Source: Thiobacillus sp. | GTDB lineage: Bacteria > Pseudomonadota > Gammaproteobacteria > Burkholderiales > Thiobacillaceae | Length of the DNA: 5,064 bases | Assembly (NCBI RefSeq): GCF_024708915.1 | Contig: NZ_JANJXQ010000248.1 | Location: 1-5,064 of the forward strand | Direction: 5' to 3' | Shown: positions 1 through 4,606 of the stretch, piece after piece | Position numbering within the stretch: the first letter of the stretch is position 1 | How the letters are laid out: every line of letters begins with the position of its first letter | Notes under the pieces: model-generated | What the model was told of the DNA's origin: nothing | Seen by the model: only the letters and a program-made list of their open reading frames with translations | The model's database searches: none | Made by a program: the position numbers and the translations under genes

Positions 1-125
1 GCGAAAGCGTCAGCCGGGGAAGTGTGCGCGAGACGATATAGGCGCTGAATTTCACACCAGCGCGGCCACGGCCTCGACTTCCCGCAAGCGCACCGAACCC
101 ATTCTGCCCGCCGATATCTGTTGCA
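1..125. other. Left-edge stretch with no assignable gene
   Basis: No gene can be supported here. Two of the plus-strand frames close almost at once (TAG at 39-41, TGA at 46-48), so either could be the last codons of a gene that lies left of the window. On the minus strand a frame is open from a possible GTG at 53-55 to the left edge, giving only about 18 residues (VKFSAYIVSRTLPRLTLS) and no visible Shine-Dalgarno sequence. The piece is too short to choose between these. Functional signals begin at 126 with the first palindrome. Confidence 0.3.
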
Positions 126-143
126 TGTCGCCATCGGGCGACA
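126..143. promoter_or_regulatory. Palindromic enhancer-like site 1 (distal)
   Basis: TGTCGCCATCGGGCGACA is a perfect inverted repeat with 7-bp arms (TGTCGCC/GGCGACA) around a 4-bp centre. It matches the site at 204-221 at 16 of 18 positions. Its centre lies about 188 bp upstream of the start point predicted from the sigma-54 promoter at 297-312. That position is typical of upstream activating sequences bound by dimers of NtrC-family activators. The palindrome and duplication are seen directly; its role as an activator site is inferred. Confidence 0.6.
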
Positions 144-157
144 CGCACAATCCTTCC

Positions 158-170
158 TATCTTGCTGTTT
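158..170. repeat. 13-bp direct repeat, copy 1
   Basis: TATCTTGCTGTTT occurs here and again identically at 265-277, in the same orientation and 107 bp apart (start to start). This copy lies between the two palindromes. It shares length and partial identity with the IHF consensus WATCAANNNNTTR (WATC and TT match; the AA and the final R do not). A DNA-bending site is therefore possible but weakly supported. The exact repetition is certain; the function is not. Confidence 0.4.
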
Positions 171-203
171 TATCGAGGAATCATTCAAACCCGCCGGATA
201 CGC

Positions 204-221
204 TGTCGCCATTGAGCGACA
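204..221. promoter_or_regulatory. Palindromic enhancer-like site 2 (proximal)
   Basis: TGTCGCCATTGAGCGACA is an inverted repeat with 6-bp arms (TGTCGC/GCGACA) around a 6-bp centre, 78 bp downstream of copy 1. Its centre is about 110 bp upstream of the predicted sigma-54 start point, within the usual range for activators that contact sigma-54 polymerase by DNA looping. Two near-identical palindromes upstream of one -24/-12 promoter are much stronger evidence than either alone. The cognate regulator is not encoded in this window. Confidence 0.62.
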
Positions 222-264
222 CTTGACCCCGTTTTTGCCTCGGACCCGCTTCCGTCCGACTCTT

Positions 265-277
265 TATCTTGCTGTTT
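265..277. repeat. 13-bp direct repeat, copy 2
   Basis: This is the second exact copy of TATCTTGCTGTTT. It is followed by an AT-rich run (278-290) unusual in this GC-rich window. It lies between the proximal palindrome (204-221) and the -24/-12 promoter (297-312), where many sigma-54 promoters carry a bending-protein (IHF) site. The match to the IHF consensus is only partial, so the binding protein remains open. Confidence 0.4.
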
Positions 278-296
278 ATAAAAGAATTTTCACTGC

Positions 297-312
297 TGGC
301 GCACGTATTGCT
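297..312 (+). promoter_or_regulatory. Sigma-54 (RpoN) -24/-12 promoter of the bactofilin gene
   Basis: TGGCGCACGTATTGCT matches the sigma-54 consensus TGGCAC-N5-TTGC(A/T) at every consensus position but one (A to G in the -24 box). The invariant GG (298-299) and GC (310-311) are exactly 10 bp apart, as sigma-54 requires. The predicted start point is near 323, giving an 80-nt leader before the ATG at 403. No convincing sigma-70 promoter is present; the TATAAA at 277-282 has no -35 partner at the right distance. The upstream palindromes at 126-143 and 204-221 fit the enhancer role that sigma-54 promoters need. Confidence 0.72.
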
Positions 313-402
313 AATTGCCCCCTGCGACCCGTTCCGGCCGCAACCACACCAGAGCGTTTTACAACCCAGCCATATAACCCAGCATCGAAAGAGACCCATC
401 CC

Positions 403-1023
403 ATGCTCAAGACCTTCATGCATTCCGGCAATCCCGGCAATTCCAGAAACGACGCGGCCCGGCCGGGCCATACCGGCTACCCGGCCAAACCGGCCGAATC
501 CCCCAGGCCGGCCGAGGCGGTCCGCGAGGAAACCCTGCCGCAGGCTGCCAAATCCACGCGCAACGACGAGGGCAGCAAGCTCATCGTCGGCCCCAACATC
601 AAGCTGAAAGGCTCCGAAATCACCGATTGCGAGATCCTGGTGGTGGAAGGCCGCGTGGAAGCCTCGATGAACAGCCGCGACATCCGTATCGCCGAAGGCG
701 GCATATTTTCAGGCAAGGCCGAGATCGACGTGGCGGAAGTGCGCGGCACCTTCGAGGGCGAACTGACCGCCCGCAAGCGCCTGGTGGTGTATGCCACCGG
801 CCGGGTCAACGGCACGATCCGCTACGGCGCGCTGATGGTCGAGGAAGGCGGCGTCATTTCCGGAAACATGGCGATGCATTCCGCCGGCCCCAGCCTGGCC
901 AAGCTTGCGGACAGCGCCACGCAGACCCCGGCGCCCGAAGCAGACGAGGAAAAGACACCGGCGCTGGAGCAGGCCCAGCCCGGCTCTGCGTTCGCCGCCC
1001 GCGGCCAGAGGCGGCAGGCTTGA
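403..1023 (+). CDS. Bactofilin-family polymer-forming cytoskeletal protein
   Basis: Encodes 206 residues. Bactofilins (DUF583) polymerise without nucleotide into filaments that scaffold cell-wall enzymes, polysaccharide machinery or polarity factors at the cytoplasmic side of the membrane. The core runs from about residue 59 to 156 (KLIVGPNIKLKG to GGVISGNM). It shows the stacked short beta-helix repeats with regularly spaced glycines and hydrophobic pairs, for example VEGRVEAS, IAEGGIFSGKAEI, VRGTFEGELTA, ATGRVNGTI and VEEGGVISGNM. Low-complexity, Pro/Ala/Glu-rich tails flank it (residues 1-58 and 157-206), the usual bactofilin arrangement. There is no signal peptide or membrane segment. The ATG at 403 is chosen because a weak Shine-Dalgarno sequence (AAAGAGA, 388-394) precedes it and the sigma-54 promoter lies upstream. 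In-frame ATG 121 would put regulatory DNA inside the gene. The gene appears monocistronic and converges on the SDR gene. The family call is firm; the process it scaffolds is unknown, though sigma-54 control suggests envelope or exopolysaccharide functions. Confidence 0.9.
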   Translation: MLKTFMHSGNPGNSRNDAARPGHTGYPAKPAESPRPAEAVREETLPQAAKSTRNDEGSKLIVGPNIKLKGSEITDCEILVVEGRVEASMNSRDIRIAEGGIFSGKAEIDVAEVRGTFEGELTARKRLVVYATGRVNGTIRYGALMVEEGGVISGNMAMHSAGPSLAKLADSATQTPAPEADEEKTPALEQAQPGSAFAARGQRRQA

Positions 1024-1042
1024 CCCGATCCGCGGGAAGCGT

Positions 1043-1068
1043 GCGCTGTCGTTGGCAAGCGACAGTGT
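1043..1068. promoter_or_regulatory. Third palindrome copy within a stem-loop downstream of bactofilin
   Basis: Positions 1047-1064 (TGTCGTTGGCAAGCGACA) repeat the outer parts of the two upstream palindromes (TGTCG...GCGACA at the same 18-bp length; 12 of 18 positions match each). As RNA, 1043-1068 can form an 11-bp stem, including three G-U pairs, with a GGCA loop. This begins 20 bp after the bactofilin stop codon. No T-run follows, so a classical intrinsic terminator is unlikely. It could be a diverged activator site, a transcript-end hairpin, or a chance palindrome. The sequence match is seen; the function is uncertain. Confidence 0.4.
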
Positions 1069-1230
1069 CGAAGCAAGGCCGGGGGCCGGACCGTAACCTC
1101 CTGCGCTTCGGCTCGCGCAGGGTGGCATCGCGCCTGCGCGCGGTGTGGGCGGACGGCGAGCTGAACCGCCTCGCGGCGCTGATGCTCTACCGGGTGCTGG
1201 CCATGACGAGACTGCAGGCTGCGGCGCCGG
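1069..1230. other. Non-coding gap between convergent genes, with a hairpin
   Basis: This gap separates the 3' ends of the bactofilin and SDR genes. A perfect 7-bp hairpin, CCTGCGC/GCGCAGG with an 8-nt loop, lies at 1100-1121. It has no T-run on either strand, so it is not a clear intrinsic terminator, but it may protect transcript ends. A plus-strand frame stays open across the gap, but it starts inside the bactofilin gene and continues antisense through the SDR gene. I recognise no protein in it. Confidence 0.35.
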
Positions 1231-1971
1231 CTAAAGTTTCGCGCTGCGCCCGCCGTCGACCGCCAGGATCTGCCCCGTCACGTAATGCGTATCCATCGCG
1301 AAGAAGCGCACCGCCAGCGCAATGTCGCTGGGATCGCCGGCGCGTTTCAGCATGGTGTGCGAGACAATGCGCTGGCGCGAGACCTCGTCGAAATTCGAGT
1401 CGCCCTCGGGCCACATGACCGGCCCCGGCGCGATGCCGTTGACGCGCACTTCGGGCGCCAGCTCGCGCGCCAGCGACTTGGTGAGCCCGACCAGGCCGGC
1501 CTTGGCGACGGAATAGACGACGTAGCTTTTCATCGGACGGTCGGCGTGGATGTCGGTGATGTTGATGATGCAGCCGCAGCGTTTCTTCAACTCGGGGGCG
1601 GCGGCCTGCGACAGGAACATCGGCGCCTTGAGATTGCTGCCCATTAAATCGACCCAGTCCTTCTCGGTAATGTCGCCGACCGGAGTGGGATAGAAACTCG
1701 ACGCATTGTTGAGCAGCACGTCGAGTCCGCCGAAGGTGGCGACGGTCTGGTGGACCAGACCGGGCAGACCGCCGGTGTCGTGCAGGTCGGCCTGGATCAG
1801 GGCCACCGAGTCGGGGCGGATGGCATTGAGTTCGTCCTGCAGCACGCGCGCCTCGGTGGCCGAGCTGCGGTAGTGGATCATCAGCTGGGCGCCGGCCGCG
1901 TGCAGCAGGCGCGCCGACGCCGCCCCTACCCGCCGGGCCCCGCCGGTAATCAATACGATTTTGCCTTGCAT
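1231..1971 (-). CDS. Pteridine reductase-type short-chain dehydrogenase/reductase
   Basis: Encodes 246 residues, a normal length for a classical SDR. Such enzymes use NADPH in the cytoplasm to reduce dihydropterins or dihydrofolate (PTR1/FolM-like activity). The N-terminal cofactor motif is TGGARRVG (residues 9-16). The double arginine replaces the ordinary TGxxxGIG and is characteristic of pteridine reductases, where it helps bind NADPH. NNAS lies at 88-91. The catalytic set is D140, Y153 and K157 (YxxxK in YSVAK). Aspartate stands where ordinary SDRs carry serine, and the Asp-Tyr spacing of 13 matches Leishmania PTR1 (D181/Y194/K198, from memory). IAPGPVMWPEG (180-190) fits the family's substrate-loop region, and VTGQILAVDGG (231-241) is the standard SDR end. 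A weak AAGGG Shine-Dalgarno sequence precedes the ATG. The gene is divergent from midA across 56 bp. Family is firm; the physiological substrate (dihydrofolate, dihydromonapterin or another pterin) is inferred. Confidence 0.9.
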   Translation of the reverse strand: MQGKIVLITGGARRVGAASARLLHAAGAQLMIHYRSSATEARVLQDELNAIRPDSVALIQADLHDTGGLPGLVHQTVATFGGLDVLLNNASSFYPTPVGDITEKDWVDLMGSNLKAPMFLSQAAAPELKKRCGCIINITDIHADRPMKSYVVYSVAKAGLVGLTKSLARELAPEVRVNGIAPGPVMWPEGDSNFDEVSRQRIVSHTMLKRAGDPSDIALAVRFFAMDTHYVTGQILAVDGGRSAKL

Positions 1972-1990
1972 CGGGGTTCGCCCTTATAGT
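1961..1990 (+). promoter_or_regulatory. Candidate sigma-70 promoter for midA
   Basis: TTGCCT (1961-1966) and TATAGT (1985-1990) are separated by 18 bp. The -10 box matches TATAAT at 5 of 6 positions and the -35 box matches TTGACA at 4 of 6. The predicted start near 1997 would give a leader of about 31 nt before the midA ATG at 2028. The -35 box overlaps the first codons of the divergent SDR gene. A reciprocal promoter for the SDR gene must lie in the same compact region, but I found no clear box pair for it. Confidence 0.4.
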
Positions 1991-2027
1991 CACTCGATTC
2001 CGCATTATCCCCGAACTGTCCCGCCGC

Positions 2028-3173
2028 ATGCTGCCCGCCCCCCCTCCCGACGCCCTCGCCCACAGCCGGCGTGTCGCCGCGCATCTGCGCACGCTGATCG
2101 AAAATGCCGGCGGCTGGATCCCGTTCTCGCGATACATGGCCGCCGCGCTGTATGCGCCAGGTCTCGGCTACTACGCCGCCGGTGCCATGAAATTCGGTAT
2201 GGCGGGTGACTTCGTCACCGCGCCGGAACTCACGCCGCTGTTCGGCCGCACGCTGGCGCATGCGATCGCGCCGCTGTTGGCAGAGCGCGGCGGCGAGGTG
2301 CTGGAACTGGGCGCCGGCAGCGGGCGGCTGGCGGTCGACCTGCTGGGCGAACTGGAGCGGCTTGGCGCAGTGCCGGCCCGCTATTGCATCCTGGAGGTGA
2401 GCGCCGACCTGCGCGAACGCCAGCAACGCATGATTGCGCGCGAACGGCCTCGTCTGCGCGAGCGGGTGCAGTGGCTGGACGAACTGCCGGCGCATTTCAG
2501 CGGCGCCATCCTCGGCAACGAGGTGCTCGACGCGCTGCCGGTGGAACTGGTGCACTGGACGGAGAGCGGGCCGCTGGTGCGCGGCGTGGTGCCAGAAGGC
2601 GAGGCGTTCGCCTGGCAGGACCGTGCCATCGCCGACCCCGCGCTGCGCGCCCGCGCCGAGGCGCTGAACCTGGCGCCCGGCTATCTCTCCGAGATCAACC
2701 TGGCGACCGATGCGCTGATCGCGTCGCTCGGAAAAGTACTCGACCACGGCCTGCTCCTGCTGATCGACTACGGCTTTGCCGCCGCCGAGTACTACCACCC
2801 GCAACGCCACATGGGCACGCTGCGCGCGCATTACCGCCATCACGCGCTGGACGATCCGTTCTACCTGCCGGGCCTCGCCGATCTCACTGCGCACGTCGAT
2901 TTCAGCGCGGCGGCGCGGGCGGGAACGGCGGCGGGGCTGACACTCGCCGGCTACACCAGCCAAGCGGGTTTTCTGCTGAACGGCGGCCTCGCCGAACTGC
3001 TGATGCAGACATCGCCCGCCGACGCGGCAGCCTACCTGCCGCAGGCGAATGCGGTGCAGCGGCTGGTGTCGCCGGCCGAAATGGGCGAGCTGTTCAAGGT
3101 GATCGGTTTCGGCAAGGGGCCCATACCAGCGCTGGCCGGCTTCGCCCGTGGCGACCGGCGGCACACGCTGTAG
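2028..3173 (+). CDS. midA: MidA/NDUFAF7-family SAM-dependent protein arginine methyltransferase
   Basis: Encodes 381 residues, the usual length for COG1565 (DUF185) proteins. The N-terminal segment GGWIPFSRYMAAALYAPGLGYYAAG (from residue 28) and GDFVTAPELTPLFG (60-73) are family signatures. LELGAGSG (92-99) is the SAM-binding motif I of a Rossmann-fold methyltransferase. GNEVLDALPVE (163-173) and LLLIDYGF (243-250) are further conserved blocks, the first near the expected active site. In mitochondria NDUFAF7 dimethylates an arginine of the complex I subunit NDUFS2; a similar role for bacterial members is inferred, not shown. The ATG at 2028 has no Shine-Dalgarno sequence, but there is no alternative ATG, GTG or TTG in frame across the gap, and the N-terminus has normal length. 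It is divergent from the SDR gene and convergent with corC, with a REP-like element after its stop. Family assignment is strong; the target protein is unknown. Confidence 0.9.
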   Translation: MLPAPPPDALAHSRRVAAHLRTLIENAGGWIPFSRYMAAALYAPGLGYYAAGAMKFGMAGDFVTAPELTPLFGRTLAHAIAPLLAERGGEVLELGAGSGRLAVDLLGELERLGAVPARYCILEVSADLRERQQRMIARERPRLRERVQWLDELPAHFSGAILGNEVLDALPVELVHWTESGPLVRGVVPEGEAFAWQDRAIADPALRARAEALNLAPGYLSEINLATDALIASLGKVLDHGLLLLIDYGFAAAEYYHPQRHMGTLRAHYRHHALDDPFYLPGLADLTAHVDFSAAARAGTAAGLTLAGYTSQAGFLLNGGLAELLMQTSPADAAAYLPQANAVQRLVSPAEMGELFKVIGFGKGPIPALAGFARGDRRHTL

Positions 3174-3180
3174 CCGGATC

Positions 3181-3263
3181 GTAGGAGGGGCGCCTTTATG
3201 CCCTCAGGTGTCCGGCCCGATGAGGGCGATGCCCGAAAATCGCGGCGGGGGCGCCGCTCCCAC
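3181..3263. repeat. REP/BIME-like palindromic element
   Basis: The interval starts with GTAGGAGGGGCGCC on the plus strand and ends with the reverse complement of GTGGGAGCGGCGCC, so two head-like units face each other around a roughly 55-bp centre. The right unit contains a perfect 6-bp hairpin (GCGGCG/CGCCGC with GGGG loop, 3242-3257). GGGC-GAT-GCCC at 3224-3234 is a small second hairpin. A GTRGGAG head followed by a GC-rich imperfect palindrome is the hallmark of RAYT-associated REP sequences in proteobacteria. It begins 8 bp after the midA stop and ends 8 bp before the convergent corC stop, a typical REP location. It may act as a bidirectional transcript-end structure. Other genomic copies cannot be seen from this window. 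Confidence 0.65.
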
Positions 3264-3271
3264 AAAAAACC

Positions 3272-4126
3272 TTAAACCAGCGGCAGCTGCGCCTCTGCTT
3301 CCGGCGGCAGGCGGGTGACGCGCACCGCGTACAGGCGGCGGCTGTCGGCACGCAGGATACTGAAATTGAAGCCGTCGAATTTCACCGATTCGCCGCGCTT
3401 GGGCAGGTGGCCGAAACGCGACACGACGAGGCCGCCGACGGTGTCGAATTCCTCGTCGGAGAAATGCGCGCCGAGGGCCTGGTTGAAGTCGTCGATCTCG
3501 GTGGCGGCCTTGACGCGGAACACGCCTTCGGTTTCGCGGATGATGTTGTCCTCGGTCTCGTCGAAGTCGTATTCGTCCTCGATGTCGCCGACGATCTGCT
3601 CGAGCACGTCCTCGATCGTCACCAGCCCGGCGACGCCGCCGTATTCGTCGACGACGATGGCGATGTGGTTGCGGCTGGAGCGGAACTCCTTCAGCAGCAC
3701 GTTGAGCCGCTTCGACTCGGGGATGAACACCGCCGGGCGCAGCATGCCGCGGATGTCGGCGTCGGCCTCGGCGTAGTGGCGCAGCAGGTCTTTCGCCAGC
3801 AGGATGCCGATGACGTCGTCGCGGTCCCGGTCGATGACCGGAAAGCGCGAGTGCGCGGTTTCGATGGCATGCGGAATGAAGATTTCCGGTGCGTCGTTGA
3901 TGTCGACGACTTCCATCTGCGCGCGCGGGATCATGATTTCGCTGACCCGCATTTCGGACACCTGCAGCACGCCCTCGATCATCGCCAGGGCGTCGGCATC
4001 CATCAGACTGTTTTCGTAGGCGCCGTGCAGCAGTTCGATCAACTGCTCACGGTCTTCGGGTTCGCGCATCAGCCAGTGGGAAATGCGCTCAAGCAAACTC
4101 GGCTTGGGACTACTGTCGGACTCCAT
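3272..4126 (-). CDS. corC: CorC/YbeX CBS-pair protein (HlyC/CorC family, magnesium-linked)
   Basis: Encodes 284 residues, close to E. coli CorC/YbeX. The N-terminus LLERISHWLMREPEDREQLIELL (11-33) is the family's leading helix. VSEIMIPRAQM (61-71) opens the first CBS domain. The second CBS domain includes HIAIVVDEYGGVAGLVTIEDVLEQIVGDI (154-182), with the signature DEYGG and the acidic run after it. The CorC_HlyC domain (about 198-275) contains ATEIDDFNQALG and DEEFDTVGGLVVSRFGHLPKRGE. There are no membrane helices, so this is the short soluble type rather than a DUF21 transporter. CBS pairs bind adenine nucleotides; the family is linked to Mg2+/Co2+ efflux and, through its operon partners, to ribosome physiology. 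Its ATG follows the ybeY stop by only 12 bp with no Shine-Dalgarno sequence, pointing to translational coupling. The usual next gene, lnt, is absent: a REP-like element and convergent midA come instead. Confidence 0.93.
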   Translation of the reverse strand: MESDSSPKPSLLERISHWLMREPEDREQLIELLHGAYENSLMDADALAMIEGVLQVSEMRVSEIMIPRAQMEVVDINDAPEIFIPHAIETAHSRFPVIDRDRDDVIGILLAKDLLRHYAEADADIRGMLRPAVFIPESKRLNVLLKEFRSSRNHIAIVVDEYGGVAGLVTIEDVLEQIVGDIEDEYDFDETEDNIIRETEGVFRVKAATEIDDFNQALGAHFSDEEFDTVGGLVVSRFGHLPKRGESVKFDGFNFSILRADSRRLYAVRVTRLPPEAEAQLPLV

Positions 4127-4138
4127 GTGGGCAAAAAC

Positions 4139-4606
4139 TCAGGACGAATAGGGATTGGGGATGCGGAACCGCTTCAGTATAGCGGCTTCGCGCGATTCCA
4201 TGATGTCGGCATCATGAGGGTCGATGTGGTCGTAGCCTTGCAGATGGAGCACGCCGTGGACGGTCATGTGGGCGTAATGATGCTGCAGCGGCTTGCCCTG
4301 TTCGCGCGCCTCGCGCTCGACCACCGGCGCGCAGATCACCACGTCGCCGCCGAGCACCCGGGCGCCGGATTCGTTCACGGGCAGCTCGCCGTATTCGAAA
4401 GTCAGTACGTTGGGCACGTAGGCCTTGTCGCGGTAGTCTTGGTTGAGCGACTGCGCCTCCTCGGCGTCGACGATGCGCACCGTGATCTCGGCGGCATGCT
4501 CCAGCGCGGCAGCGACCCAGCGGCGGATTTGCGCGCGCGCCGGCAGTTCGGCAGCGGCGCTGGCGAACTGCACCGCCAGCCGTAATTCGGGGTCAGGGTC
4601 GGCCAT
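4139..4606 (-). CDS. ybeY: YbeY zinc-dependent endoribonuclease / rRNA maturation factor
   Basis: Encodes 155 residues, the standard YbeY length. YbeY is a cytoplasmic metal-dependent RNase needed for 16S rRNA 3'-end maturation and 70S ribosome quality control. The defining motif [11 protein letters not shown] (117-127) supplies three zinc-binding histidines, H117, H121 and H127. Upstream, [13 protein letters not shown] (58-70) includes the conserved arginine R59, and GGDVVIC (86-92) is the usual core strand. The ATG at 4604-4606 is chosen because the protein then begins where E. coli YbeY does. The longer in-frame start at 4732 would add about 42 residues antisense-free but fully inside ybeZ coding sequence and unlike any YbeY. 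The start overlaps the end of ybeZ by 14 bp and lacks a Shine-Dalgarno sequence, so coupled translation is likely. corC follows 12 bp later. Confidence 0.96.
   Translation of the reverse strand: MADPDPELRLAVQFASAAAELPARAQIRRWVAAALEHAAEITVRIVDAEEAQSLNQDYRDKAYVPNVLTFEYGELPVNESGARVLGGDVVICAPVVEREAREQGKPLQHHYAHMTVHGVLHLQGYDHIDPHDADIMESREAAILKRFRIPNPYSS

Noticed and set aside
1..55. Minus-strand gene starting at GTG 53-55 and leaving the window to the left
   Set aside because: Only about 18 residues are visible, there is no Shine-Dalgarno sequence, and plus-strand frames could equally be a truncated gene end.
277..282. TATAAA as a sigma-70 -10 box for the bactofilin gene
   Set aside because: No acceptable -35 box at 16-18 bp upstream, and the -24/-12 element immediately downstream matches far better.
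121..402. In-frame upstream extension of the bactofilin gene to an ATG at about 124 region (frame open from 121)
   Set aside because: The extension would contain the palindromes and the sigma-54 promoter, its translation resembles no bactofilin N-terminus, and the ATG at 403 has a Shine-Dalgarno-like AAAGAGA.
1080..1230. Possible gene remnant in the plus-strand frame between bactofilin and the SDR (containing RLRAVWADGELNRLAALMLYR)
   Set aside because: No recognised family, no start signal of its own, and the frame is open only by running out of one gene and antisense into the next.
1950..3164. Long minus-strand open frame (about 404 codons) opposite midA
   Set aside because: It is rich in Arg, Gln and His, as expected from the complement of GC-rich coding DNA. 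It lies entirely antisense to midA, whose motifs are unmistakable.
3242..3257. GC-rich hairpin as an intrinsic terminator for midA
   Set aside because: No T-run follows on the plus strand; the A-run at 3264-3269 lies on the wrong side for a corC terminator. A REP-like unit explains it better.
3407..4585. Long plus-strand open frame (about 392 codons) opposite corC and ybeY
   Set aside because: Its Val/Asp/His-rich composition is an antisense artefact of GC-rich coding; both opposite-strand genes carry clear family motifs.
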